64,000 bases of DNA from contig NZ_CP165783.1 of assembly GCF_000513895.2 (NCBI RefSeq), forward strand, positions 930,001-994,000. The letters run 5' to 3'. The stretch comes from Ensifer sp. WSM1721 (GTDB taxonomy: Bacteria > Pseudomonadota > Alphaproteobacteria > Rhizobiales > Rhizobiaceae). Both the position numbers and the translations under genes were made by a program. Position 1 is the stretch's first letter. The number at the start of each line of letters is the position of its first letter. The notes under the pieces were generated by a model. It was given only the letters and a program-made list of their open reading frames with translations. It had not been told where the DNA came from and searched no databases. Below are positions 19,726 through 28,302 of the stretch, piece by piece.

Positions 19726-20802
19726 ATGACCATTCGCGTCGCCATCGTCGCTGACGATTTGACGGGCGCTCTCGACACAAGCGCGCCCTTCGTCGATGCC
19801 GGCTTGAGCGTTGCCGTTGCGCTGGACGTCGAAGCCGTCGAGGAGGCGATTGGGACCGGCGCGGACGTCATCGTCGTCAACACGCTGTCGCGCGCGCTTG
19901 CTCCCGTTCAGGCGACCGAGCGCGTTGTGAGAGCGGCAATCCTGCTTAAGCGGGTCGCGCCTGAATTCGTCTTCAAGAAGATCGACTCGCGGCTCAAGGG
20001 CAATGTCGCCGCGGAGAGCGAAGCGCTCGCCGCTTCCTTTAACCGCCGCCGACTCCTCGTCGCGCCGGCCGTTCCGGACCAGGGGCGCCACACGCGCGCG
20101 GGTCATGTCGTCGGTTTCGGCGTTGCCGAACCGCTGCCGATAGAGCCGCTGTTTGCCGGCTGTGAGACGAAGGTACGGGTTGCCGACGCGGCGTCAGATG
20201 CCGATTTGGATCACGTCGTCTCGAGCCTGGACGGGTCGAAAACCATTGCCGTCGGTGCGCGCGGCCTCGGCTCGGCACTTGCGCGCCGCTTGGCGACCCG
20301 GCCTGCGAAGAGCCCTTTCGAGCCCTGCGAGCGAACCCTGTTCGCCTTCGGTTCGCGCGACCCGATCACGGGCGCGCAGATGGACGCGCTGCTCGCAAGC
20401 GGCCTTGTCCGCGACTATCGCGAAGCGCCATTGGGGGAAGTCCCTGCTGACGGCAGGCCTGCGATGCTGCCAATGCTCTTGAGATGCTCCGGCGAACTGA
20501 GCGATGCGGCGGACGGGGTGGCGCAGCGCTTTGCCGCGAGCGTCTCGCGCATCGCGGGCGACACAGAGCCCGACATGCTGATGATGGGCGGCGGCGACAC
20601 GGCATATGCTATCCTGCGCTCGCTGGGTGCCCGCGTGCTTGCGCCGAAAGGCGAGATCGAAGCTGGCATTCCTTGGTTCGAGGCGGGGCGCTCGGGCGGC
20701 AAGCGAATGCGCTGCGCGGTGAAGTCGGGGGGCTTTGGCAATCCGCAATCTCTGATAAAGATCTTGCAGGATAGGCCGAAGACACTGCAAGTCAGGCAAT
20801 GA
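19726..20802 (+). CDS. DUF1537 four-carbon acid sugar kinase
   Basis: The 358-aa protein starts 4 bp after the ATPase stop. The N-terminal half has the family marks VADDLTGALDTSAPF, KKIDSRLKGN and APAVPDQGR (acid-sugar binding); the C-terminal half has LMMGGGDTAYAIL and VKSGGFGNP (ATP binding). Characterised members (DtnK, OtnK, DenK) phosphorylate threonate, erythronate or 2-oxotetronate at C4. It would feed the PdxA2-type dehydrogenase encoded at 9008. At 358 aa it is shorter than most characterised members (about 420); the linker between halves is reduced. Its place inside an importer operon ties the transporter to acid-sugar catabolism. Confidence 0.85.
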   Translation: MTIRVAIVADDLTGALDTSAPFVDAGLSVAVALDVEAVEEAIGTGADVIVVNTLSRALAPVQATERVVRAAILLKRVAPEFVFKKIDSRLKGNVAAESEALAASFNRRRLLVAPAVPDQGRHTRAGHVVGFGVAEPLPIEPLFAGCETKVRVADAASDADLDHVVSSLDGSKTIAVGARGLGSALARRLATRPAKSPFEPCERTLFAFGSRDPITGAQMDALLASGLVRDYREAPLGEVPADGRPAMLPMLLRCSGELSDAADGVAQRFAASVSRIAGDTEPDMLMMGGGDTAYAILRSLGARVLAPKGEIEAGIPWFEAGRSGGKRMRCAVKSGGFGNPQSLIKILQDRPKTLQVRQ

Positions 20803-21578
20803 GAAGGATGGTGAATCGCATGACGGACAGGGCCGAGACGGGCCGGGAGATCGCAACCGAAGCGAAAGCGGAGCGTGGCAGATCGGTGAAGCTCGTCGAT
20901 CGCGTCTTCGATCAGTTGCATGAGCGCATTCGGACCGGCAACTACGCCCCCGATTCACGCCTGCCCGGCGAACACGAGCTCGCCTCCATGCTCGGCGTCT
21001 CCCGTCCGGTGGTCCGCGACGCGCTGAGCCGTCTGCGCGAACAGGGGCTCATCTATTCGCGCCAGGGTGCGGGCACCTTCGTCAGCGCCCAGGTTTCGGC
21101 GGCCGCCCAGCTTGCCTATTCGCCCGTCAAATCGATCGCCGACATCCAGCGTTGTTATGAGTTCCGCCTGACGATCGAGCCGGCCGCGGCCTACTACGCC
21201 GCTCAGCGGCGAGACGAGGCGGCGATCGCCCGGATTGCAGCAGCCTTGGCCGAACTGCGTGAGGCGACGAGCCACCAGCTTCACCGCACCGACGCGGACT
21301 TCCTCTTTCACAAGGCCGTGGCAGAGGCGTCGAACAATCACTACTACACCGCCTCGCTTGAAGCCTTGCGTGCGCATATCGCCGTTGGCATGCATCTCCA
21401 TGGGCTTTCCCTCATGGGCCCGCGGCCGGGTCTCGAGCAGGTCTATGAGGAGCACAAAGCGATCTTCCGCGCGGTCGCCGATGGGCGCGCAGAGGATGCG
21501 CGCGACCTGATGCTGCAACACCTGGAAGGTTCGCGCGACCGGCTCTTCGAGGGAAAGGTGCTGGATCTGTCCTTCTGA
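20799..21578 (+). CDS. GntR-family transcriptional regulator (FadR/FCD subfamily)
   Basis: The 259-aa protein overlaps the kinase stop by ATGA; ATGs at 20808 and 20820 are alternatives. The winged helix spans about residues 28-100: LPGEHELASMLGVSRPVVRDALSRLREQGLIYSRQGAGTFV. The C-terminal FCD helical domain includes RLTIEPAAAYYAA, an N-terminal-Asp region DADFLFHKAVAEASNN and the histidine-bearing EEHKAIFRAVADG, which bind a metal and a carboxylate ligand in relatives. It most likely represses the two divergent operons and is released by a pathway acid. Candidate operators are the 16-bp repeats at 13803 and 13865. Confidence 0.88.
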   Translation: MRRMVNRMTDRAETGREIATEAKAERGRSVKLVDRVFDQLHERIRTGNYAPDSRLPGEHELASMLGVSRPVVRDALSRLREQGLIYSRQGAGTFVSAQVSAAAQLAYSPVKSIADIQRCYEFRLTIEPAAAYYAAQRRDEAAIARIAAALAELREATSHQLHRTDADFLFHKAVAEASNNHYYTASLEALRAHIAVGMHLHGLSLMGPRPGLEQVYEEHKAIFRAVADGRAEDARDLMLQHLEGSRDRLFEGKVLDLSF

Positions 21579-21763
21579 GGCGAGATGAGGACAAGCGGGG
21601 GTTTTTCAGCACGCCGGCGGCGTAGCGTATTCAATCGGATAGACGAATTGAGCCTTGCTCGACGCGGTACGTCGACGAGCATACCACTATCGTCTCGATC
21701 ATCAGGCTTCCCCAATTCCGCCGCGCGGCGCACACTACGCAACTATCAATGTGATTCGGGCGG

Positions 21764-21789
21764 GGAACGGAAACAATGCTGCTCGCGTT
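21764..21789 (+). promoter_or_regulatory. EcfG/RpoE2-type promoter before DUF982 gene
   Basis: GGAAC at 21764-21768 and CGTT ending at 21789, separated by 17 nt, match the alphaproteobacterial general-stress consensus GGAAC-N16/17-cgTT. A 7-bp hairpin (TGCTCGC/GCGAGCA, 21780-21802) overlaps the -10 end and sits just before the AGGAGG ribosome binding site. Confidence 0.6.
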
Positions 21790-21816
21790 TGATCGGCGAG
21801 CAATCAGGAGGTCTCG

Positions 21817-22101
21817 ATGAAAGAGATTCCCTGGCGTGCACCCCTGGCGGTGACGCTTCAAAGCGGTATTCAGCGACGGTTCTGCGGACCCTATGACGCG
21901 CTGGACTTCCTCGAGCATGAGTGGCCGACCCACGGCAGTCGTTACCAACGGGCCGTCAGCGACTGCCGGGCGGCGATATCACGGGCGCAAAGTCCCGATA
22001 TCTCGAGAGCGTCGTTCATCGGCGCATGCGTGGAGGCTTCGCTGATGTTTACGGATTTACGAGCCCGCACTCCACGAAGCAAACGCGCCAGCGCGGGATG
22101 A
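21817..22101 (+). CDS. DUF982 domain protein
   Basis: A 94-aa protein with a strong ribosome binding site (AGGAGGTCTCG-ATG). The pattern of a Trp-Arg-Ala-Pro N-terminus, a central GPYDALDFLEHEWPTHGSRYQRA and the later ASFIGACVEASL matches the DUF982 family, small proteins abundant in rhizobia and of unknown function. No signal peptide or membrane segment is present. It stands alone between the catabolic cluster and the DUF4142 gene. The upstream general-stress promoter match suggests stationary-phase or stress expression. Confidence 0.75.
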   Translation: MKEIPWRAPLAVTLQSGIQRRFCGPYDALDFLEHEWPTHGSRYQRAVSDCRAAISRAQSPDISRASFIGACVEASLMFTDLRARTPRSKRASAG

Positions 22102-22189
22102 GGATAGTGTGCGCGGTCGGATCGACCTAAAATCATCGTGATCTAAGAGCGAGGCCCGTTTGTAGCGTCACGTTTGCCCCGCGCGCCGA

Positions 22190-22699
22190 TCAAGGCCCCG
22201 TCAGCGACTGGACCTGGATCAGATGCGTCCTCATCGTCGGGTAAGTGGCCTCGGCAAAGGCTTTCAAGGCACCGGCCTGTCCGTGTTCCGCGTAATTCCT
22301 GAAGAGTTCAACGGCTGATTCATGGGCCGTGACCTGGGACGAGAGGTATGCCGGATCGAAGTCGCCGCCTTGCAGCGCACTCAACGCCGCCAGCTTCTCC
22401 TCGCTCTCCTTGTCGAGCGTGTCCGCCAGTTGGACGCCATCCTTGCGGGCAGCCTCGGCCAGCTCCTTGCCGGCTCTGGAATGATCCGTCCGCATCCGCT
22501 CGGCGAAATCGAGGACCTGCTTTCCCCTACCCCGCTGCCGCGCCAGTTCCGCGGCTTTCAACTCGAAAAGGTTGGAGATCGCTACCTGCCGCGCGAATCC
22601 CTGGGCATCGACGGGCAGCTTTTTCTGCTGTGCGAAGCCTGTCCCCACCGAGGACAGCAAGAGTAATGCCACGCCAAGGTTGAGATTGAGAGATTTCAT
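22190..22699 (-). CDS. DUF4142 periplasmic protein
   Basis: The 169-aa protein starts at the ATG at 22699 behind GGAGGTG. Residues 1-23 form a signal peptide ending TGFAQ. The rest is a four-helix, ferritin-like DUF4142 domain: AQGFARQVAISNLFELKAAELA, FAERMRTDHSRAGKEL and SQVTAHESAVELFRNYAEHG. The conserved Glu and His residues recall metal-binding helical bundles but the function is unknown. Homologues are often induced by general stress. A perfect EcfG-type promoter lies 23 bp upstream of the start codon. Confidence 0.82.
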   Translation of the reverse strand: MKSLNLNLGVALLLLSSVGTGFAQQKKLPVDAQGFARQVAISNLFELKAAELARQRGRGKQVLDFAERMRTDHSRAGKELAEAARKDGVQLADTLDKESEEKLAALSALQGGDFDPAYLSSQVTAHESAVELFRNYAEHGQAGALKAFAEATYPTMRTHLIQVQSLTGP

Positions 22700-22721
22700 G
22701 ACGCACCTCCGAGCGCAACCC

Positions 22722-22746
22722 AACCAGCGGCTCGACTTATCGTTCC
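22722..22746 (-). promoter_or_regulatory. EcfG/RpoE2-type promoter of the DUF4142 gene
   Basis: On the minus strand, GGAAC (22746-22742) is followed after exactly 18 nt by TT (22723-22722), the S. meliloti RpoE2 consensus spacing. Transcription would start about 15 nt before the start codon at 22699. Confidence 0.65.
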
Positions 22747-23012
22747 GGCACTTCAGGATGGTGTTGGAGCGACCGCAACGGTCTGAAGAGACGACTCTAT
22801 TCGGGCGCGTCGAAGCTAGGACGAGCCGGAACGGCCACCCCAGCAGAGATTAAATCTTCGTAAGCTGTTGAAATAGCACTAGACCTCGCGACCGCTTGCC
22901 CCGATGCTTCCCGCTGTATCGGCGGCTCCAAGCCCCGCCGCTGCTCAAGATGGTTCTGGAACGCGCTCCGTTCCTCGAGCCCTCGGCCGCAAGGAAATTC
23001 GCGGAGAGATCA

Positions 23013-23798
23013 ATGCGATTCAGCCAGTTCCACTACCTGCCGCTTCCTGCTCCGCTCTTCTCCGCCTTGGCGCTCCTGTTTGTCTTGCTGGTCGCGCTGA
23101 TTCAGATCGGGGTTTTGCAATACGCTTACACCCGCCTTGGCATCAGCGCCCGCGCCGCCCTTCTCATTCTCCTCGCATCGCTGCTCGGCAGCTATCTCAA
23201 TCTCCCTCTGGCGGAATTGCCGGGGCAGCCCGTCCTTTCGGGACAGGTGGTCGATTATTTCGGCATGCAATATGTCGTGCCGGTGGTTGTCGATTGGCCG
23301 GGAACCGTGATCGCGGTCAACGTCGGCGGCGCGCTGATCCCCAGCCTGATCTCCATCTATCTGCTCGCCAAAAAGAGCCTATGGGGCCGCGGCCTGCTGG
23401 CTACGGTGGCCGTGGCTGCGGTGTGCCACGCGCTCGCCCGGCCGGTACCCGGCCTCGGCATTGCCCTGCCCATTCTCGCTCCTGCCATTACCACAGGGAT
23501 CGTCGCCCTGTTGCTGTCGCGGCAACATGCCGCTCCGCTCGCCTATATCGGCGGCAGCCTCGGCACACTCATCGGAGCCGATCTGCTCAACCTCGACAGT
23601 CTGCAAGCGCTGGGAGCACCGGTCGCCTCGATCGGCGGCGCCGGGACGTTCGACGGGATCTTCGTCACTGCCGTCCTCGCCGTGCTGATCGCCAGCATCC
23701 CGGGCACATTCCGTCGCGCGCGCGGAGAACGCCCGCCCGCCGGCGTGCCGGAGGATTCGGAGACCAGACCGCGCGACGCAGGCGGCCATCATCAATGA
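23013..23798 (+). CDS. DUF1614 membrane protein
   Basis: The 261-aa protein starts at the ATG at 23013 behind GGAGAG; an earlier in-frame start lies in poorly conserved sequence. It has about seven hydrophobic segments, beginning LPLPAPLFSALALLFVLLV, with the glycine-rich stretches VAVNVGGALIPSLISIYLL and AYIGGSLGTLIGADLLNL typical of DUF1614. It is an inner-membrane protein of unknown role, probably a small-molecule or ion transporter-like fold. A weaker GGAAC-N17-TT site (22828-22851) could make it stress-regulated too; the divergent 313-bp spacer is shared with the DUF4142 gene and holds nothing else recognisable. Confidence 0.78.
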   Translation: MRFSQFHYLPLPAPLFSALALLFVLLVALIQIGVLQYAYTRLGISARAALLILLASLLGSYLNLPLAELPGQPVLSGQVVDYFGMQYVVPVVVDWPGTVIAVNVGGALIPSLISIYLLAKKSLWGRGLLATVAVAAVCHALARPVPGLGIALPILAPAITTGIVALLLSRQHAAPLAYIGGSLGTLIGADLLNLDSLQALGAPVASIGGAGTFDGIFVTAVLAVLIASIPGTFRRARGERPPAGVPEDSETRPRDAGGHHQ

Positions 23799-23848
23799 CC
23801 TAGTGCCATTGGCCCGGATCGGACGCGTATGCGGCCAAGGTCCGCAGG

Positions 23849-25372
23849 TCAGCGCTCGACCTTCGAAAGCGGCTTGAAGGCAGGACCCTGCAATGGTTCG
23901 CCGTCCGCGGAAAAGTGGGATCCATGGCAGGGGCAATCCCAACACTGTTCGAAGCGGTTCCAGCGGACGACGCAGCCCATATGGGTGCAGCTCGCGCTGC
24001 ATAGTTTGAGATCGCCCTCTTCGGTTCGAAAGGCGGCAGTCATTTTGCCGTCGAGCTTCACAAGGGCCCCTTCGCCGGGACGGATGTCATTGAGCGAAGC
24101 AACCTCGCCGCCGCCAAGACGCGCCGCCCAGTGCTTCGCAGCGTCCACATTCTCCCTTGCGAACTCGATGGCGCCGCGCAACATCAAGCGACCGGGGTCA
24201 TAGACGTCGGCCCAAGGGCTGACACCGTCGTCGATCAGGTCCCGGATCAGCAGTGCTCCCGCCACTCCCGTGGTGAGGCCTTCTCCACTGTCTCCGGTAA
24301 TGACGTAGACCTGGTCGTATCCCGGGCTTCTCCCAATGAACGGCACATAATCCGAGGGTTCGAACACCTGCCCGGACCACTTGTGGCTTATTGGGCCGAG
24401 CTCCGGAAAGCGCTCCCGCGCCCAGGCCTCAAGCCGGGCCAGGCGCTCATCCATGTCGTCCGCCTCGCCGGTCTTGTGATCCTCGCCGCCGATGATGAGC
24501 GTGTCCTCGTCGCTTTCCGGCTGAAGACGAACATAGTGATAGCCCGGCTCCAGGGTGTCCCAGATGAGCGCGTCCGGGGCCGCGCCCTTTGCAATAGGAC
24601 CGGCGATCACATAGGTGCGGTAGGGGGCCTGTTTCGTGTGGATGGGAATACGAAGGTGAAACGGCGAATTGGTCGCCACCACGACCCTGGCGGCCGTGAT
24701 GATACCGCCGGTGCCGGTTTCGGCGCGCACCTGATGATCCTTCTCGTCCAGGCCGACGATCGGAGTTTCAGGATAGAGTGCGGCACCGCGGCGATGCAGA
24801 CTTCCGACGAGCCCGTCGAGATACTTCAGCGGATGGAATCGACCCTGGCGCGGAAAGCGCAGGGCCGGACCGGAGCGCCAGGTGCCCGGGCCGTTGTCGA
24901 CCCATTCCGCGTCTGCGAAGCCTGCGGTCCGGGCTGCGTTCAGTTCCTTGCGCAGATATTCGGCATCCTTCTCTTCCGCCGGAACGAAATAGCCGTCGAT
25001 CCGCGCAAAATCGCAGTCGATCGCTTCCTGGCGACAAATCTCCTCAATGCGATCCACCGCCGCGCACTGGCTTTCATAATATTGCCTGCATGCATCCGCT
25101 CCGCGCAGCGAACGCAGCTCTTCGAAATAGTCGTCGAGCTCGAAGGCCAGATGAGCGCTGGTGCGCGCGGTCATGCCGCGGCCGACAGGTCCGCGGTCTA
25201 CGACTGCTACCTGGTGGCCCGAACGGACCAATTCGTAAGCACATGAAAGGCCGGCGATTCCAGAACCGATGACCAGTATTTCCGTTGTCAGATCACCCGC
25301 CAGTGGTGGACCGTCGTAGTCCATCGGGTGCTCCATCCACAGCGAGCGGCTACGTTCCTCCCCGGCATTCAT
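23849..25372 (-). CDS. FAD-dependent oxidoreductase (DAO family) with C-terminal Rieske [2Fe-2S] domain
   Basis: The 507-aa protein starts at the ATG at 25372 (GAGG 6 nt upstream). An ATG at 25402 is unlikely because it falls at the start point of the predicted promoter. FAD-binding motif VIGSGIAGLSCAYELVRSG begins near residue 33; the DAO body includes TGDSGEGLTTGVAGALLI. The last ~90 residues form a Rieske domain with CTHMGC and CPCHGSHF as cluster ligands. The fusion resembles bacterial amine- or proline-oxidase-like proteins whose Rieske domain passes electrons from FAD to an unknown acceptor. It is predicted cytoplasmic. Substrate unknown; a role in stress redox balance fits its promoter. 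Confidence 0.88.
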   Translation of the reverse strand: MNAGEERSRSLWMEHPMDYDGPPLAGDLTTEILVIGSGIAGLSCAYELVRSGHQVAVVDRGPVGRGMTARTSAHLAFELDDYFEELRSLRGADACRQYYESQCAAVDRIEEICRQEAIDCDFARIDGYFVPAEEKDAEYLRKELNAARTAGFADAEWVDNGPGTWRSGPALRFPRQGRFHPLKYLDGLVGSLHRRGAALYPETPIVGLDEKDHQVRAETGTGGIITAARVVVATNSPFHLRIPIHTKQAPYRTYVIAGPIAKGAAPDALIWDTLEPGYHYVRLQPESDEDTLIIGGEDHKTGEADDMDERLARLEAWARERFPELGPISHKWSGQVFEPSDYVPFIGRSPGYDQVYVITGDSGEGLTTGVAGALLIRDLIDDGVSPWADVYDPGRLMLRGAIEFARENVDAAKHWAARLGGGEVASLNDIRPGEGALVKLDGKMTAAFRTEEGDLKLCSASCTHMGCVVRWNRFEQCWDCPCHGSHFSADGEPLQGPAFKPLSKVER

Positions 25373-25402
25373 GGCGAACCTCGACGGATGCGGTTCCCCC
25401 AT

Positions 25403-25427
25403 AACGCGCTTTCGCGGGGCGAGTTCC
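25403..25427 (-). promoter_or_regulatory. EcfG/RpoE2-type promoter of the FAD-Rieske gene
   Basis: On the minus strand GGAAC (25427-25423) is followed by 18 nt ending in CG and then TT (25404-25403), a full match to GGAAC-N16-cgTT. It supports translation from 25372 rather than 25402. Confidence 0.7.
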
Positions 25428-25552
25428 GGTGATCAGCCGAAGATACGCCGGCAATCGGCTGTCCCCGTGTCGGCGGCCTGCCGCCTTCAGGAAACTCGGA
25501 AACTTCCTCGGGTTGCAGGCGTTCTTTGCAGAGATCTTTTACATGCCCCTAT

Positions 25553-25581
25553 TTGACACTTGAAAAGCACAGTCGTATGCC
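25553..25581 (+). promoter_or_regulatory. Possible housekeeping promoter of kup
   Basis: TTGACA (25553-25558), 17-nt spacer, TATGCC (25576-25581). The -35 is perfect and the -10 weak. It lies 30 bp before the kup start codon. Confidence 0.4.
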
Positions 25582-25611
25582 CATCAGGGTCCACCATTTC
25601 GGGGAGAACCC

Positions 25612-27513
25612 ATGACCACCTCCCTCGACCATGCGCCGGCACAGGCGAATAGTCTGCGCCAGTTCCTGGTACTCACCCTCGGATCGGTGGGCGTTGTCTA
25701 CGGCGACATCGGGACAAGTCCGCTCTACGCCTTCCGTGAGGCGCTTCGCCCGTTTTCGGAAGGCGGCGTTGCGCGCGAAGAAGTCGTCGGGCTCATCTCG
25801 CTGATGATCTGGACGCTGACGATGATCGTCACCTGCAAATACGTCCTCTTCCTGCTTCGAGCCGACAATGATGGCGAGGGCGGCACGCTGTCGCTGCTCG
25901 CCCTGCTCATGAAAAGAGCTCCGCGCTATACGACGGCCATGTTCGTGGCAGGTATTCTGGGCGCCGCCCTTTTCATTGGCGATGCGATGATCACGCCGGC
26001 GCTTTCCGTGCTCTCGGCCGTCGAGGGACTGAAGCTCGTCACGCCGGCCTTTCACGATTACGTCCTGCCGATCTCGGCCGCCATCATGGTGCTATTGTTT
26101 GCCGTGCAGTCTCGCGGCACGGAAGCCGTCTCGAGGTTCTTCGGCCCGATCACTCTCATCTGGTTTCTGGTCATGGGAGGAGCCGGCATCGCCCATATCG
26201 GCGACGATCTGGCAATCCTTGCCGCATTCAATCCCGTTCACGCGGTTACCTTTTTGTGGAATGCCGGTCTCGTCGGCTTCATCGTGCTCGGCGCCGTCTT
26301 CCTCACGGTGACGGGAGCCGAGGCGCTTTATGCCGATCTCGGCCACTTCGGCCGCCAGCCGATCCAGGCGGCCTGGTTCGCGATTGTGTTTCCAGCACTG
26401 GCTCTGAATTATCTTGGACAGGGCGCGATGGTGCTGTCGCATCCCGAGGCCATCTCCGATCCATTTTTCCTGATGTTCCCGAGCTGGGCCCTGTTGCCGG
26501 TGGTGATCCTTGCCACTGCCGCAACGATCATCGCCAGCCAGTCGGTGATCACCGGAGCGTTTTCGCTCGTGCGGCAAGCGATCCACCTCGGCTTCCTGCC
26601 GAGATTCGAGATCTGCTACACTTCCGAAACACAAACGGGACAGATTTACCTGCCTTTGGTCAACACTTTTCTGTTGGTCGGCGTGCTTGTTCTGATGTTC
26701 GTATTCGGTAGTTCCGAATCCCTTGCCCCGGCCTATGGCATATCGATCACCGGCGCCATGCTGATCGACACAATTCTCGCCTTCGCGTTCGTGCGCTATC
26801 TGTGGAGCTGGTCTACCTTGACCGCGACTGCGTTCCTGCTTCCTCTGTTCCTGCTCGAACTGATTTTTCTCGGCGCCAACCTCTTCAAGGTCCACCACGG
26901 CGGCTACGTGCCCATTCTCTTTGCCGGCAGCGTGATGATGCTGATGTGGACCTGGCGCAAAGGAGTCAGGCTCCTGCGGGAGAAGACGGCGCGCCACGAG
27001 ATCCCGCTCAACCAGTTCATAGCCGCGGTCGAGCGCAAGTCAGAGCACGCTCCCGTTGTCGTACCGGGAACCGCAATCTTCCTGACCGCAACTCCAGACA
27101 CGACCCCCGCGGTTCTCTTGCACAACATCAAGCACAATCACGTGCTGCATGAGCACAATGTCGTTCTGACCATCAAGACCGCCAGAGTGCCTTATGTGCC
27201 GGAAAAGGATCGCTACACGCTCACCAAGCTCTCCGAGCGCTTCAGCAGGCTGGAGCTCAGATTCGGCTTCATGGACGACCAGAATGTTTCGCAGGCGCTC
27301 GCGCAATGCCGGAAGGCAGGCTTCAAATTCGAGATCATGACCACTTCCTTCTATCTCGGACGGCGCAAGCTGGTTGCAGACCCTCAGTCGGGATTGCCTC
27401 GGTGGCAGGACAAGCTCTTCATCGCAATGGCGGACTCGGCGATCGATCCCACCGACTACTTCCACCTGCCCGCGAACCGTGTCGTCGAGCTAGGAGAACA
27501 GGTCATCATTTAG
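25612..27513 (+). CDS. kup: Low-affinity potassium transporter Kup
   Basis: The 633-aa protein starts behind GGGGAG. It carries the Kup/HAK/KT signature [19 protein letters not shown] in the first membrane helix, then about twelve hydrophobic segments to residue ~450 (for example [18 protein letters not shown]), and a ~180-residue cytoplasmic C-terminus containing [22 protein letters not shown]. It imports K+ with H+ at the inner membrane. Length and motifs are complete for the family. It stands as a single gene, convergent with the TetR gene 27 bp away. Rhizobia often have several kup paralogues, so this copy may be conditional. Confidence 0.95.
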   Translation: MTTSLDHAPAQANSLRQFLVLTLGSVGVVYGDIGTSPLYAFREALRPFSEGGVAREEVVGLISLMIWTLTMIVTCKYVLFLLRADNDGEGGTLSLLALLMKRAPRYTTAMFVAGILGAALFIGDAMITPALSVLSAVEGLKLVTPAFHDYVLPISAAIMVLLFAVQSRGTEAVSRFFGPITLIWFLVMGGAGIAHIGDDLAILAAFNPVHAVTFLWNAGLVGFIVLGAVFLTVTGAEALYADLGHFGRQPIQAAWFAIVFPALALNYLGQGAMVLSHPEAISDPFFLMFPSWALLPVVILATAATIIASQSVITGAFSLVRQAIHLGFLPRFEICYTSETQTGQIYLPLVNTFLLVGVLVLMFVFGSSESLAPAYGISITGAMLIDTILAFAFVRYLWSWSTLTATAFLLPLFLLELIFLGANLFKVHHGGYVPILFAGSVMMLMWTWRKGVRLLREKTARHEIPLNQFIAAVERKSEHAPVVVPGTAIFLTATPDTTPAVLLHNIKHNHVLHEHNVVLTIKTARVPYVPEKDRYTLTKLSERFSRLELRFGFMDDQNVSQALAQCRKAGFKFEIMTTSFYLGRRKLVADPQSGLPRWQDKLFIAMADSAIDPTDYFHLPANRVVELGEQVII

Positions 27514-27540
27514 ATGTGCCGACTCTCTGCCGTTATTCGC

Positions 27541-28164
27541 CTAGCGCCTGAGCTTAGACGGCGCGCGGAATTCGTCCTTTTGAGCGCGCAGACCCTCTAG
27601 TAGGGTCCGGAAGCCTCCTACCGCCCTGTTGGATGTTTCCTTCGGATCATCGGAATTGGCGATCCACTGCGCAGCACCGCTGCTCGCCGCGATGATGAGC
27701 CGAGCACCCGCCTCCGGATCGATGTTTGCAATAACCCCCTCGTCCTTGAGCGCGCCGATGGTTCGCGCAACAGCGGCAATGCAGCCATTGGCGTTGGGCC
27801 ATGTCGACGGATCACCGAGGACGGCAGGACCGTCCCGAAATATGATGCGCCGGATCTCCGGCTCGAGCGCCATCTCGACATAGGCAACGTTCTCCTCGAC
27901 GAAACCTTCCCATCGCGTCGAGGCCTTGGCTGACACCCGGTTCAGCCGCTCCGTCATTTCGGCGTCTATCTCCTGGATCACCGCCTGAAGCAGGCCCCTC
28001 TTGTCTCCAAAATGATGATAAAGCGCACCGCGCGTCAGGCCGGCCTCGGCGGTGAAATCATCCATTGAAGCTTCCGCGTAACCGACGGTTCCGAATGCCC
28101 GCCGCGCCGCTGCAATCAGCTTGGCCCGGGTCTCGGCGATCATTTCCTTGCGTGGCTTGGCCAT
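27541..28164 (-). CDS. TetR-family repressor of the adjacent efflux gene
   Basis: The 207-aa protein starts at the ATG at 28164 behind AAAGGA. The N-terminal TetR helix-turn-helix reads IAAARRAFGTVGYAEASMDDFTAEAGLTRGALYHHFGDKRGLLQAV. The C-terminal ligand-binding half is helical and typical of efflux regulators (VEENVAYVEMALEPEIRRI). It is divergent from an MFS transporter gene. Four near-identical palindromes CATACGNNNCGTATG fill the spacer between them, so it almost certainly binds there and controls both genes. Confidence 0.9.
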   Translation of the reverse strand: MAKPRKEMIAETRAKLIAAARRAFGTVGYAEASMDDFTAEAGLTRGALYHHFGDKRGLLQAVIQEIDAEMTERLNRVSAKASTRWEGFVEENVAYVEMALEPEIRRIIFRDGPAVLGDPSTWPNANGCIAAVARTIGALKDEGVIANIDPEAGARLIIAASSGAAQWIANSDDPKETSNRAVGGFRTLLEGLRAQKDEFRAPSKLRR

Positions 28165-28177
28165 CGAGGTCCTTTCG

Positions 28178-28267
28178 CATACGTCGCGTATATTTTTTTT
28201 CATACGCAGCGTATTTTAATTGACATACGTCGCGTATGCAATTACCTCTTCACATACGCCACGTATG
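28178..28267. promoter_or_regulatory. Array of four TetR operators
   Basis: Four 15-bp palindromes of the form CATACG-NNN-CGTAT(G/A/T) begin at 28178, 28201, 28224 and 28253, that is 23, 23 and 29 bp apart. The two outer copies lie 14 bp from the tetR start codon and 36 bp from the MFS start codon. A TTGACA at 28220-28225 overlaps the third copy, which suggests that bound repressor blocks polymerase. Confidence 0.85.
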
Positions 28268-28302
28268 TGGGAAGCATGTCCGAAGTCTCAAAGGAGCGTC
28301 GC

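Noticed and set aside
22828..22851. EcfG promoter for the DUF1614 gene
   Set aside because: Spacing is one base short and the -10 context GATT is poor, so it was not listed as a promoter.
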